Shown: positions 44,507 to 54,520, counted from the stretch's first letter. The stretch is 64,000 bases of DNA from Halorarum salinum (GCF_013402875.1 NZ_CP058579.1:62001-126000), one strand, 5' to 3'. Translations and numbers: made by a program. Notes: generated by a model not told the origin, from the sequence alone.

Positions 44507-45996
44507 TCACAGGGATATGTCGTCGTCGGTCAGGTCTATGAGGAGACCCTTCGCTTGGTTGAACTCCCGCATCGTCTCGGCGAAGTCATTCTTCCGGCCG
44601 AAGCCGGTCCGTTTCTGCCCGCCGTGGGGCACGCCCAGCCGACCGCCTGACGGACTGTTGATCGACACCTTACCGACCTCAACGCGATCGGCCAGTCTGT
44701 GGGCTCGCTGGAGGGTCGAAGTCCAGATGTATGCTGCGAGTCCGTACTCTGTGTCATTGATCAGGTCGATCACTTCGGCCTCATCCGCAAACGGCATCAC
44801 GGCCAGCACCGGCCCGAACACCTCCTTGTACATAATGTCGTCGTCGCGCTCAACGTCGCCCAGCAGCGTCGGGGGAACCAGAATCCATCCTGCAGGCCCG
44901 GCTCGTAGGGGAGGTCCGCCTGCACGAGGACCGACGCTCCCTGATCGAGAGCCCGTTCGACCTTCTCCGCGACGTGGTCGCGGTGAGCCTGACTGATGAG
45001 CGGGCCAATCTGACAGCCCTCGTCAGTACCCTCTCCGACCGTGACTGACTCGACTCTCTTCCGTATGATCGTGACGAACTCGTCGTAGATGTCCTCGTGG
45101 ACGAGAAGCCGTTCGCTCCCGGAACAGTCCTCTCCGTTGTTCTTGAACGAACTGTATATCACGCCGTCTGCCGCCCGGCTCACGTCGACATTTGGGAACA
45201 CAACTGCAGCATTCTTTCCGCCGAGCTCCATCATAGCGGGCGTGACGGTGTCAGCGAGCGACCGGAGGATCCGTTCACCCGTCTCATCGTTGCCCACGAA
45301 TGCGACCTTGTCGACATCAGGGTGTTCAACGAGGGCCTTCCCGGTCTCGTCGCGGCCGGTCACGACGTTGAGCGCGCCGTCAGGGAGGCGGTTCCCCAGT
45401 AGTTCGGCTGCCCGGAGCGCAGAAAGGGGTGTCTCTGGCGCCGGCTTCACGACGGCGGCGTTCCCCGCGGCGATCGCGATTGCCGCGAAGTCGACGCTGT
45501 TGACCAGTGACCAGTTCCAGGGGATGACGATCCCGACGACGCCCAGTGGTTCGAAGATTTTCTTCTGGACCTCCTCCGTGGAATCGAGGACCGCGTCGCC
45601 GAGGAACTTGTCAGTGCCGCCGACGTAATATCGGACCCGCTCAACAGCGCTCTCGACATCGCTGCGCGCTTGACGTATCGGTTTGCCATTCTCGGCGACC
45701 ACCAGGTGCGCAAGTTCCTCCGCATGTGATTTGATCACATTGGCGAGGTCGTGTAGTAGATCGCCGCGACCTCGGGGCGTCATCGCCGCGAGGTCCTCAG
45801 CGGCCTCGTCCGCAGCAGCGACAGCACGGTCGATGTCCGTAGCTGTGCTGTCTGGAGTCTCCGTAAACGCCGCTCCGGTCGCTGGGTTGTGAACAGGAAG
45901 CACCGCAGATCCCGTCGATTCAACGAAAGAACCATTGACGAATAGACGCCACTCCCTATCGAACCGGTTCATGAGGCCGCCTGATCCCATACTCAT
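44507..45996 (-). pseudogene. Aldehyde dehydrogenase with a single-base frameshift
   Basis: From the ATG at 45996 a normal ALDH is read for about 375 residues: VVIPWNWSLVNSVDFAAIAI, ETPLSALRAAELLG, MELGGKNAAVVFPN and the catalytic Cys in NNGEDCSGSERLLVH. Just after DGFWFP (near 44870, in a run of C) the frame is lost. The continuation TLLGDVERDDDIMYKEV, FGPVLAVMPFADEAEVI and GGRLGVPHGGQKRTGFGRKN runs on in the next frame to a stop at 44507. One missing base explains it, so this may be a recent mutation or a sequencing slip. Restoring it would give a standard-length protein of about 495 residues. Confidence 0.85.
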
Positions 45997-46136
45997 CCTA
46001 CCGAATTATATAATAAATCCACTGACTGTTACGCTCCCACAGCGCATCAGGGTCAAAGCCGGTGAACGCCGGCTAGTTGCAGGAATCGGCCGTGTTCGGA
46101 AGCGCGAGTCAACTAGGGCGGTTCGCTCATGGAAAA

Positions 46137-46146
46137 ATTTATAAAT
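46137..46146 (+). promoter_or_regulatory. TATA box of the NitT/TauT-type ATPase gene
   Basis: ATTTATAAAT, centred about 27 bases ahead of the ATG at 46169; this spacing argues for that ATG over an in-frame GTG at 46154. Confidence 0.65.
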
Positions 46147-46168
46147 AGAGCGGGTGACTTTCTCTCAC

Positions 46169-46951
46169 ATGGCTTCGCTGCAAGCGAATAATGTGAGCAA
46201 GATCTACAACTCCGGAAAAGACGCTGTCAAGGCACTCGACGACGTTTCGCTAACAATTGGGGACCAGGAATTCGTCAGCATCGTCGGACCGTCGGGCTGT
46301 GGAAAAACCACGTTACTACGGATTCTGGACGGGCTCGTCGAACCGACGAGCGGCGAGATCCTCATCGACGGAAGTCCAGTAGTCGGGTCCGGCCAAGATC
46401 GCGGCATGGTCTTTCAGTCGTTCAACCTCTTTCCGTGGCGGACCGTCCAAGAGAACATCGAATTCGGGCTCGAGGCTCGAGGAGACGATAAATCGGAGCG
46501 TGCCGAGATAGCGAAGCAACACATCGAAATGGTCGGTCTCGAAGGGTTCGGCGACGCATATCCCCACGAGCTCTCGGGCGGGATGCAGCAGCGGGTCGGC
46601 CTAGCACGCGCGCTTGCTATCGACCCAGAGATCCTGCTAATGGACGAGCCTTTCGGCGCTCTGGACGCACAGACACGCGAGATCATGCAGACCGAACTTC
46701 TGAAGATTTGGGGCGAAAACCAAAAGACCGCTGTCTTCGTCACCCACGATATTGACGAAGCCATCTACCTCTCAGACCGGATCATCGTCCTTACTGACCG
46801 ACCGGGGCAGATCAATCGGATCGAAGACGTCCCCATCGAGCGTCCCCGGTATAATAAGGACGTGCACGCTATGGATGCGTTCAACGAACTCCATGACATC
46901 ATCTGGGATACTCTCATGGTCGATACTGAGCAGATGGAAGTCACCGTCTGA
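46169..46951 (+). CDS. ABC transporter ATP-binding protein (NitT/TauT type)
   Basis: 260 residues from the ATG at 46169. Walker A GPSGCGKTT (about 43-51), Q-loop VFQSFNLFPW, signature ELSGGMQQRVGLARALA, Walker B ILLMDEPFGALD, switch FVTHDIDEAIYLSDRI. The FNLFPWRTVQENIEFGLE stretch and RPGQINRIEDVPIERPR tail are hallmarks of the nitrate/sulfonate/taurine branch (SsuB, TauB, NrtD). The matching binding protein and two permeases are 3 kb away at 49.9-52.7 kb on the same strand, separated by a UbiD gene on the other strand, so it is probably their ATPase. Confidence 0.92.
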   Translation: MASLQANNVSKIYNSGKDAVKALDDVSLTIGDQEFVSIVGPSGCGKTTLLRILDGLVEPTSGEILIDGSPVVGSGQDRGMVFQSFNLFPWRTVQENIEFGLEARGDDKSERAEIAKQHIEMVGLEGFGDAYPHELSGGMQQRVGLARALAIDPEILLMDEPFGALDAQTREIMQTELLKIWGENQKTAVFVTHDIDEAIYLSDRIIVLTDRPGQINRIEDVPIERPRYNKDVHAMDAFNELHDIIWDTLMVDTEQMEVTV

Positions 46952-48029
46952 TTGACGCCCTCCAAGGGTTGATCCGATATTCTGCGACGTTCTCGAATTG
47001 ACGAACTGCCTCGCTTATCTCCTCGTCGCGTCGGCCCGATAATGGAATGACCGATACGATTACTGTCGCTGGTCCGATTCATACAGCCACTGTGGCCGAG
47101 TGGTATCGACTCCAAGCGGGGGTTCTATAGCTGGAATCTCTCTATCACCCGACCAGAGAATCGATAACAGAGATTCCATCTATCGGAACTTTATATAGAT
47201 TGTTGAAGATCTCTTTTGGGGGAGGGAACTGCACCCTGATTCCCCTGATTCGGCCGAGAAACCCGTCCGCTGCCCGGGATCCGGTCGCCAACCTCCGGAA
47301 GTAGCCACTTAAATCGGCTTCAAGAGTCAGATAAGTGAGTGGCACCTATCCGAGGTGGCGAAAGCCGGCTCAGGAAATAACAAATTTAACTTTGTTATAT
47401 CATCGGGCTGATCTGATGCGTGCAGATCAGACCTAGTAGAAAGCAGTCGTTGTATGCAACGCCGATCATAGGGAGATGTTCCTTAGACGGTGCAAAGTCG
47501 CCGATCGGCCGCAGCGGGCCCGATAGAGTCAACCGACCAGTCAAGGCGGAGAGTGCAACCGAGCTTACGACGAAAACGGAGGGTTCGGACGTCCTGACCC
47601 CATCAACGTTGAATGGCGGTCCATCCGGAAAATATACACGAGCGACCCATATAGTTCCGCTTTGCAGAACCCGTAATTATTTCTCCCAACTTAGAAATTC
47701 ATTTATATTTCTGTGAGTCACAAATATCTATGGGAATATTTAATGTTCTATCCTTCAGAATGGGTGCGGGGCAGTAAAACTCCCGAGCTCTGGCGGCTTA
47801 GGCAAGAGATACAAGGAACATGGATCCAGATTTCAGTCTGACATTTGCCAGTCGAAAGCGACAATCTGCGAGGGCCGGCATTCAGTCGCCAACGTATTGC
47901 CGGGAACGCAATGGACGAGGATAAGTCAGGGAGCGGAAGTTGGAATGGGAGCAAACCGGTGACGAATGCCGCTTAACGTTCAGAGTGTCTTAGATGGAAC
48001 AGAAAACGAAGCCGGAGCGACTTACGTCG
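46952..48029. other. Non-coding gap with two perfect inverted repeats
   Basis: About 1.08 kb without a credible gene, partly AT-rich (47640-47760). It holds two perfect inverted repeats close together (about 47377-47398 and 47408-47430; see separate entry). The rest shows no frame of coding character. Convergent ends of the ATPase gene and the UbiD gene frame it. Confidence 0.5.
47377..47430. repeat. Two adjacent inverted repeats
   Basis: ATAACAAA-tttaac-TTTGTTAT (about 47377-47398, 8-base arms) is followed ten bases later by CTGATCTG-atgcgtg-CAGATCAG (about 47408-47430, 8-base arms). Both are perfect. They may be regulator sites, RNA hairpins or ends of a lost element; nothing in the sequence decides. 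Confidence 0.5.
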
Positions 48030-49670
48030 TTACTTGAAGTCCTCTTCAGAGAAGACAGGCGTATTGGGTTCGATCTCGTCGGTCAATACCTGGCGGTTCT
48101 TGAGTTCCTCTCCGGTCTCGAAGTAGCGGCCCTCGACTGCGCGCTCAGCTTCCTCAACGAGTTGGTCGTTCCATTCACCAAGCGAGTACCCGTACCAAGG
48201 CATCTCAGGGTCGAGTTCTGGAAGTCCCAGCTCTTCCCAGATCTCGCGGGCATTCTCCATGTACTCCTTCTTCGGGAGTGAGATCGGGGGCATCTTCCGC
48301 TTGAGGGTGGCGTCCCAGAGGATAGCCGAGTCGCCGCTTTCGTCCTCGCCTTCGTGACGGGGAGCGTGACCGACCGACCGTCCTTCGATGATCTCGGTGT
48401 CTTCGTGAGGCTTCGAACGGTAGCCCATGGCCCAGAACACGGCGTCGAGATTGTCCGGATCGATGTCCTCGTCGACCGCGACGACGAACTTCCCGTGGGA
48501 CGCACGGAAGGAGGCGACGGCTGTGAGTGTCCGCCAGACGGCAGAGCGCTTGGTTCCCTGCTCAACTTGGACGATGATGAGCTTCCGGAGGTTCGTCAGC
48601 GGTTCGTGTAGTGTCACAGATGTAACGCAGTTGAGTTTGCAATCCTCCGTCAGGTGCTTGTAAAACAACGGTTCGAGGGCGACTTTCTTGATCACGCTGC
48701 TCTCGCTGGGCGTGACCTGACTGATGATCGACGTCATGACGGGGTTGCTGCGCTTCGTGATCCCCGTCACGTCGAACACCATGTTGTACTCCTTGTTATT
48801 AATGAACCCGTGTGACTCACCGAACGGGGCCTCGGGTTCGAGGACATCCGTCCTTATCTCGCCCTCGATGACGATATCGGCGTCCGCTGGCACCATGACG
48901 GGAACGGTCTGACCCTCTACCTCTTGTATCGGGTCGCCGACGAGACCACCCGAGACTGCGAGTTCGTCGACACCAAATGCTAGCGACTGGGCGGATGTGT
49001 AGGCGACAGCAGGCGGCGCGCTGACAACAAGCGCCGCCGGCAACGGTTCACCTCGGTCCTTAGCGACTTTCCAGTGTTCGTAGATGCCCTTCCCCCACTC
49101 GATGGAGGGGTTCATCCCCGTCCGCTTGCGACCCTTCACCTGGGCGCGATAGATCCCGACGTTCCGGTTCCCCGTTTCAGGATGGTGGGTGACGAACGCG
49201 GACATTGTGGTGTAGGGGGCGTTATCGAACCCAGGCGTCGAAATCGGAATGGGGATTCCCTCGAGCGCGTTTCCGTCCTCGTCCAGATCAGAACCGGTGT
49301 GAACGACATCGTGTACCGGTGCCTCTGAACTACTGACTTCTGTCGGCTCAATCGGGTTGTCAAGGGCGTTGTCCCACTTCTGGTTTACTTCCGACGGGTC
49401 GACACCGAGACCCGTCCCGTAGATCTCAGGATTCCCGGCTAATGCTCCGACTGTCACCGGCGTGTCGAATGCACGCCCATTCGAATCGGTGACGTTCGTG
49501 AAGAGGAACGCCTTCCGGTCTACTTCGGGGAGGCCGCCGCGGAACTGCCACCGAACGAGCGGGTGAAGCTCCGTGTCCTTGTTTATCTCACGGTCAACCG
49601 TTACGAGGAGGTCCCTTTCGCGCAATTCCTCAAGGTGGTCCCTCATGTCGGGATAGTTCGGATAAGCCAT
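48030..49670 (-). CDS. ubiD: UbiD family decarboxylase (first of two)
   Basis: 546 residues. UbiD landmarks: DMRDHLEELRERDLLVTVDREI at the N-terminus, GNRNVGIYRAQVKGRKRTGM (prenyl-FMN/metal binding), IVIEGEIRTDVLEPEAPFGE with the catalytic Arg and Glu, MTSIISQVTPSESSVIKK, KLIIVQVEQGT and FVVAVDEDIDPDNLDAVFWAMGYR. It reversibly decarboxylates an unsaturated or aromatic acid with prenylated FMN supplied by UbiX. A TATA-like TATTTAAACC on the minus strand is centred about 26 bases before the ATG. It is divergent from the ABC binding-protein gene (about 220 bases apart). Confidence 0.93.
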   Translation of the reverse strand: MAYPNYPDMRDHLEELRERDLLVTVDREINKDTELHPLVRWQFRGGLPEVDRKAFLFTNVTDSNGRAFDTPVTVGALAGNPEIYGTGLGVDPSEVNQKWDNALDNPIEPTEVSSSEAPVHDVVHTGSDLDEDGNALEGIPIPISTPGFDNAPYTTMSAFVTHHPETGNRNVGIYRAQVKGRKRTGMNPSIEWGKGIYEHWKVAKDRGEPLPAALVVSAPPAVAYTSAQSLAFGVDELAVSGGLVGDPIQEVEGQTVPVMVPADADIVIEGEIRTDVLEPEAPFGESHGFINNKEYNMVFDVTGITKRSNPVMTSIISQVTPSESSVIKKVALEPLFYKHLTEDCKLNCVTSVTLHEPLTNLRKLIIVQVEQGTKRSAVWRTLTAVASFRASHGKFVVAVDEDIDPDNLDAVFWAMGYRSKPHEDTEIIEGRSVGHAPRHEGEDESGDSAILWDATLKRKMPPISLPKKEYMENAREIWEELGLPELDPEMPWYGYSLGEWNDQLVEEAERAVEGRYFETGEELKNRQVLTDEIEPNTPVFSEEDFK

Positions 49671-49690
49671 GCCAGAGTCTCGTAAACCAG

Positions 49691-49700
49691 GGTTTAAATA
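49691..49700 (-). promoter_or_regulatory. TATA box of the 49.7 kb ubiD gene
   Basis: TATTTAAACC on the minus strand, about 26 bases from the ATG at 49670. Its spacing fits a leaderless transcript. Confidence 0.55.
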
Positions 49701-49857
49701 ATTTGGGGCTCCCTTCCGCCCGAAAGTGGGGTTATCACGGTACCCACTGCAGCTTTGGTCAGGCAGATGCCCAGAACGGCCAGATCAATTTTCAGTTGAC
49801 CCTGCTTTCCTGTTGAACCTCCAGCACGAGCCGGAATCGTTCGTGATTGTCCATTAG

Positions 49858-49866
49858 TTTTATATC
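49858..49866 (+). promoter_or_regulatory. TATA box of the ABC binding-protein gene
   Basis: TTTTATATC, centred about 27 bases before the ATG at 49889. Together with the UbiD TATA box it shows two back-to-back leaderless-type promoters in the 220-base gap. Confidence 0.6.
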
Positions 49867-49888
49867 GTTCTATAGTGGAGATGCACCC

Positions 49889-51028
49889 ATGCCATTTGAT
49901 GGCAATCACGAGCGGCGTAGAGTATTGAAAACGATCGGTGGTCTCACTGCGACTGCAGCTATTGCTGGGTGTAGCGGAGACGGCGGTGACGGTGGTAACG
50001 GTGGCGATACCGGTACGGACACTGGGGGTACCAGCACGCCGGCCTCTGAATCGGTGACGTACGATGCCACAATGGGAATCGTCGCCACGGAACTCAACCA
50101 GATCCCAAGCCTGACGGCGTTTCGGAATCTCCTGTCGCAGGCTACCGACGAGCAACTCACCGGGAGTTACCGGACGTTCCGGAACTCACAGCTGCCGATG
50201 CAGGCGATGGTCGGCGGCGAGATCGACTACTACGCTCTCAGCTTTGGCAACACCGTCTCGGCGTCCCTATCGGGTAGCGACATGCGGGTACTAGGCCCTA
50301 AGACAACTGGGACTGACTACCAGATGGTCGTTCGAACCGACATCAACGCAAGCAACCTCCAAGAACTCGTCAACGGCGATTACACCATCGGTGTGGCCGG
50401 CCTCGGGGGCCTCTCACACGTTCAGATGGCCGGGGTCCTCGCCCAAGAAGGATTAACGACGGACGTTGAGGAGGCCGGTATTCAGAACATCGGCGGTTCA
50501 AGTACGCGGACGTCTGCGGTCGCATCGGGCGAGATCGACGCGACGCCGATCCACATCGACCAGGTCGGGCGTATCCAGTCAGAGGATGCACCCGTGGAAG
50601 TGCTGTTCGACTTCCGCGAGTACTTCCCGTCGTTCATCAACCAAGCGATTACGGTTACCCAAGACTTCCTCGATTCGGAAGAGGGCCAGGCACATGTTGA
50701 GAACTATATGCAGGTGATGCTCGAAGCCAACGAGGCCGCAACGAACAACTTCGACTGGCTGTACGAGAACGCGCAGCAGCTTATGGCTGAACCGCTCGAC
50801 GAAGAAGAGGCCCGCACCTCCTGGGAATTCAACGCCGAAACCATCGAGACTTGGAAGTACGAAGCGGATGGATTCAACGATGAGAGCTTCCAGAACTACG
50901 TCGAAGCGATGGAGGCCGCCAACGTCATCGACTCAAACCAGGTCGAAGAGATCGAAATGGACGAGATTCTTGTCCACGACTACTGGGACGCGGCCGCCGA
51001 GAACCGGCAAACTGATCGATGGCTGTAG
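49889..51028 (+). CDS. ABC transporter substrate-binding lipoprotein (NMT1/NitT-TauT type)
   Basis: 379 residues from the ATG at 49889 (MPFDGNHERRRVLK). Twin-arginine region RRRVLKTIGG, hydrophobic stretch, lipobox AIAGC, then a Gly/Asp/Thr linker. Mature part of the periplasmic-binding type II fold: ATMGIVATELNQIPSL, QAMVGGEIDYYALSFGN, IGVAGLGGLSHVQMAGVLAQ, STRTSAVASGEIDATPIHID and FINQAITVTQDFLDSEEGQA, as in NMT1/TauA-like proteins. It is followed by two permease genes. Ligand probably an organic or sulfonic acid; unknown. Confidence 0.9.
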   Translation: MPFDGNHERRRVLKTIGGLTATAAIAGCSGDGGDGGNGGDTGTDTGGTSTPASESVTYDATMGIVATELNQIPSLTAFRNLLSQATDEQLTGSYRTFRNSQLPMQAMVGGEIDYYALSFGNTVSASLSGSDMRVLGPKTTGTDYQMVVRTDINASNLQELVNGDYTIGVAGLGGLSHVQMAGVLAQEGLTTDVEEAGIQNIGGSSTRTSAVASGEIDATPIHIDQVGRIQSEDAPVEVLFDFREYFPSFINQAITVTQDFLDSEEGQAHVENYMQVMLEANEAATNNFDWLYENAQQLMAEPLDEEEARTSWEFNAETIETWKYEADGFNDESFQNYVEAMEAANVIDSNQVEEIEMDEILVHDYWDAAAENRQTDRWL

Positions 51029-51082
51029 CGACGTGTGGCTGTCTCGCATTAGAAATAGCGCATCAAGCCATAAAATACACAA

Positions 51083-51910
51083 ATGACATATAATGATGGA
51101 GGACATCTGCTGAGTAGGTTCAATAGTGTCCTAGAGGAGACGGATTACGTGAGCCGAGGTCGTCTCATTAACGCCCTCTCGCTCATCGCCGGCTTTATCC
51201 TCTGGGAGATGGCGTCGAACGCGCTCGGGACCGTCATCTTGGCGCCTCCGACGGACGTACTCACGCGCTTGTTCGAACTTATTGTCTCCCTCGAACTTAT
51301 CGACGCGATGATCGGTTCGCTGACGGCGCTCTCGGTCGGGTATGTCATCGCCGTCACACTCGGAACGCCGCTGGGATTCGCCCTCGCGCAGTCGAAGTAC
51401 GTGCGCTGGGCGGTGAACCCATACATCGACGCCATTTATACCACGCCGGTCATTGCATACTTGCCTCTCGTAGTTGTCTGGTTTGGTCTTGACTTTCGGG
51501 CACGCGTGTTCTTCGTGTTCATCTTCTGTTTCTTCGAGATCCTGATCAGTGTATTCGACGGCGTCAAGACGGTTCAGAACGACTATATGAGCGTCGCGAA
51601 ATCCTTCGACGCACCCTGGCTGTTCGCGCAGCGGAAAGTCATCCTTCCGGCCGCGCTGCCGTTCATCTTCTCTGGCTACCGCCTGGGGATCGGCCGCGCG
51701 GTCCGCGGGATCATTGTTGCGGAACTGTTCCTGCGGATTGTGAATATCGGAAACCTCCTGCAAGCCGCAGGAGCGACGTTCGATACCTCCCAGCAGATCG
51801 CGGTCGTCATCGCTGTAGCATTGATGGGTATCGGACTCCAGCGGATCGTTCTGGGCGGATCGCAGATAATCGCCCCGTGGTATTACGAACAAAGCGGGAG
51901 GGAGGCCTGA
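51083..51910 (+). CDS. ABC transporter permease (NitT/TauT type), first
   Basis: 275 residues, about six helices. EAA-type loop: VAKSFDAPWLFAQRKVILPA then ALPFIFSGYRLGIGRAVRGI (about 173-212), the SsuC/TauC pattern. Begins 55 bases after the binding protein and ends four bases before the second permease, so all three share an operon. Confidence 0.92.
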   Translation: MTYNDGGHLLSRFNSVLEETDYVSRGRLINALSLIAGFILWEMASNALGTVILAPPTDVLTRLFELIVSLELIDAMIGSLTALSVGYVIAVTLGTPLGFALAQSKYVRWAVNPYIDAIYTTPVIAYLPLVVVWFGLDFRARVFFVFIFCFFEILISVFDGVKTVQNDYMSVAKSFDAPWLFAQRKVILPAALPFIFSGYRLGIGRAVRGIIVAELFLRIVNIGNLLQAAGATFDTSQQIAVVIAVALMGIGLQRIVLGGSQIIAPWYYEQSGREA

Positions 51911-51913
51911 TCC

Positions 51914-52726
51914 ATGTCGACGAAAACGAGAGCGCCGGACGTATTCCATCAACTCTCCGAGCGCAATCAGCAGTGGGTCGTCCGTCTCATTACGCTGGTC
52001 ATCACCGTTCTCCTATGGGAACTCGTCGGACAGGTCCTCGGTAACCTGTTCTTCGCTCCGATCACTGACGTCATCCCGTCGTACGTGGAAATGGCGACCG
52101 AGGGTGAGATGTTCTCCGCACTCGCAGTGACGCTCTGGGAGATGTTCATCGGCTTTGGCCTGGCAGTCATCGTCGCCATTCCGATCGGGCTTGTGATGGG
52201 CCGAAATCGCGTGGTTGAGCAGGCACTCTCTCCCTGGGTGAGCGCGATGTTCGTTACCGCAACGGCTGCGCTGCTACCGCTGTTCGTCATCCTATTTGGG
52301 ATCAGCTTCGACTTCCGGATCGCCATCGTCTGGATCTCCTGTGTCTGGTTCATACTGCTCAATACCCACTACGGCGCGAAGGGAGTGGACCAGGAGTTCA
52401 CTGACGTCGGCACGTCCTTCAACGCCGGGCGGATCCAGATGTTCCAGGGCATTGTCCTCCCGGCGACGCTCCCCTTCATCTTTGCCGGCCTTCGAATGGG
52501 CCTCATCCATGCACTCAGGGGTGTCATCTTGGCGCAGACGTTCATTGAGTTCGGTTACGGCGGCCTAATCGCCCAGATGGGAAAGCAGTCGGTCGACACA
52601 GCGCCGATCCTGGCTCTCATTCTCACGCTGATGTTCCTCGGGTACGGGCTCCGCATATTGCTTGAGAAGACGGAGGCGTGGCTCTTCCCGTGGAGCGAGG
52701 AGACCGAAGCGATGGGGGCACTATAA
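51914..52726 (+). CDS. ABC transporter permease (NitT/TauT type), second
   Basis: 270 residues, about six helices. Coupling loop: VGTSFNAGRIQMFQGIVLPA then TLPFIFAGLRMGLIHALRGV. Similar in plan to the preceding permease but clearly different in sequence, so the importer has a heterodimeric channel. It ends about 60 bases before the end of the converging ThDP-enzyme gene. Confidence 0.92.
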   Translation: MSTKTRAPDVFHQLSERNQQWVVRLITLVITVLLWELVGQVLGNLFFAPITDVIPSYVEMATEGEMFSALAVTLWEMFIGFGLAVIVAIPIGLVMGRNRVVEQALSPWVSAMFVTATAALLPLFVILFGISFDFRIAIVWISCVWFILLNTHYGAKGVDQEFTDVGTSFNAGRIQMFQGIVLPATLPFIFAGLRMGLIHALRGVILAQTFIEFGYGGLIAQMGKQSVDTAPILALILTLMFLGYGLRILLEKTEAWLFPWSEETEAMGAL

Positions 52727-52785
52727 TTCCGTTCGCTTTTTCTTCGGTGTCGTGAAGAAGTCAGCACCGACAGCGGTCTCGGCCC

Positions 52786-54453
52786 CTATTCGTAGGCCTG
52801 CCGCCCAACATCGGGGTCAACGTGGACATCGAGGAGCGCCGGACCGTCCTCGGCCAGAAGGTCCGCAACGGCGTCGTCGATGGCTTCGTCGTCGCTGACC
52901 GAAATGCCGCGGAGGCCAAAGTCCTCGGCGATCTGATCAAACGCGGGGTTCCCGTACTTCGTCCCCACGTGTCGGCCGTACCGCTGGGACTGGCGGATCG
53001 CATGCGACATGAACGCATCGTTGTTCAATAGGATGATCTTCACGGGAATGTCTTCCCGAACCATTGTCTCCAAATCCTGGAGGACCATCGCGAACCCCCC
53101 GTCGCCCTCGAAGGTCATGACCTGTCGGTCGGGCATCGCTAGCTTCGCCCCCATCGCCAGCGGAAACCCCTGGCTCATACCCGTAAAGTTCGCGGTTACG
53201 AACCGCCCGTTCAGGTCCGATACCGGAAGCAGGCGGGGATAAGTGTTATGAGATCCGCCACCCGTGGTGTACGCGAAGTCATCGTCAGCGTGCTCTTTGA
53301 CGGCTCTGACGACCAGCCGCGGGTCGATGCCGTCACCGCCGTGTTCGCCGGGGGAGAGCTTCTCTCGGCGGACCGCCTCGTACTCATCGCGGGTCGTGTC
53401 TGCGACGTCGGCATACCCAATAGTACTATCTTTCCGCGCGCGTGAAGTGATCGCAGAAATCGTCGACGCCGGGTCAGCGAGCATCGTCACGTTGGCGGAA
53501 TAGAAGCGGTCGAGTTCGTCAGCGCGGACTGAAGCCTGTATGAGTGTGGCGGAGTCGTCGATGAGCGCCCAGTCGTTCGTGGTCTGGTCCGAAAGTCGCG
53601 TGCCGACGGCGAGGACGTAGTCCGCCTGCTCTAGGGCGGCGTTCGACGGTGCGAGCCCTGAGTTCGCCACGTAGCCCAGCGACCGAGAGTGGGTTTCGGG
53701 GAGTGCACCCCGGGAGCTCTGCGTCGTAACCACGGGGATATCAAACGTCTCGGCGAACGTTTGAAGCGGTTCGCTGGCGTCAAACCACCGGAACTCGTTG
53801 CCCGCGACAACGATCGGCCGCTCGGCGTCCGCGAGGAGTTCAACGGCTCGCTCGACGGCCCGCTCGGTCGGACAAGCCGGCGTCCGTGAGGCCCGTCCCC
53901 CACTGGCCGCGTTCTCGAGACGGTCGTACTGGTCGTCGGGCGGCGGGGAATAGGGTGACTCGGCCACGTCGCGTGGCACATCGACATGAACTGGACCGGG
54001 CATCCCCGTAATCGACTGAAGGACTGCATGCCGGACTTGGTTGTAGACGGCGTGGTCATGCACCTGAACGCTGTGCTTCGTGAATTGGCGGAATACGTCG
54101 GTCACGGGCCACTCGTGATTGACGTCGTTACTGATCCGGGTACTGGCCTCATTGCCCGTAATCGAGATGACTGGGATGTTGTCTCGGTTCGCAGCGGCCA
54201 CGCCGAACACCTGGTTGGCAGCTCCCGGGCCGACGTGAGAGATCGAGGCCGTCGGTCTGCGCGTCGCGAGCGCGTACCCGGTCGCCATCCCGACGGCGAC
54301 CTGCTCGTGACGGGCCGAGATGTAGTCGATCCGATCGTCCTGCGAGACCTCGTCCACAATTTCCAGAACTGTCGATCCGACGAGACCAAACATCCTGTCG
54401 ACGCCAGACCGAACGAGCGTCTCAACGATCACACCCGCGCCTGTGGGAGACAT
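52786..54453 (-). CDS. Thiamine-diphosphate-dependent lyase/decarboxylase (acetolactate synthase/benzoylformate decarboxylase superfamily)
   Basis: 555 residues, three domains. N-terminal PYR domain with the ThDP-activating Glu in SARHEQVAVGMATGYA (Glu near residue 50), NQVFGVAAANRDNIPVISITG, HVDVPRDVAE. Middle domain: ADAERPIVVAGNEFRW. C-terminal PP domain with TANFTGMSQGFPLAMGAKLA, MTFEGDGGFAMVLQDLETMV and IILLNNDAF (GDG-N-N motif). Length and motifs fit acetolactate synthase-like, benzoylformate decarboxylase-like or related enzymes; the typical ALS FAD region is not clear. Upstream neighbour is the asparaginase-like gene on the same strand. The active-site residues that would choose between these reactions cannot be assigned by eye. 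Confidence 0.88.
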   Translation of the reverse strand: MSPTGAGVIVETLVRSGVDRMFGLVGSTVLEIVDEVSQDDRIDYISARHEQVAVGMATGYALATRRPTASISHVGPGAANQVFGVAAANRDNIPVISITGNEASTRISNDVNHEWPVTDVFRQFTKHSVQVHDHAVYNQVRHAVLQSITGMPGPVHVDVPRDVAESPYSPPPDDQYDRLENAASGGRASRTPACPTERAVERAVELLADAERPIVVAGNEFRWFDASEPLQTFAETFDIPVVTTQSSRGALPETHSRSLGYVANSGLAPSNAALEQADYVLAVGTRLSDQTTNDWALIDDSATLIQASVRADELDRFYSANVTMLADPASTISAITSRARKDSTIGYADVADTTRDEYEAVRREKLSPGEHGGDGIDPRLVVRAVKEHADDDFAYTTGGGSHNTYPRLLPVSDLNGRFVTANFTGMSQGFPLAMGAKLAMPDRQVMTFEGDGGFAMVLQDLETMVREDIPVKIILLNNDAFMSHAIRQSQRYGRHVGTKYGNPAFDQIAEDFGLRGISVSDDEAIDDAVADLLAEDGPALLDVHVDPDVGRQAYE

Positions 54454-54520
54454 GCTCTACACCACCCGACAAGATTACAAAAGGATTCGGTCTACCGGTC
54501 GTGAGAGTGCAGTCCGCGCA

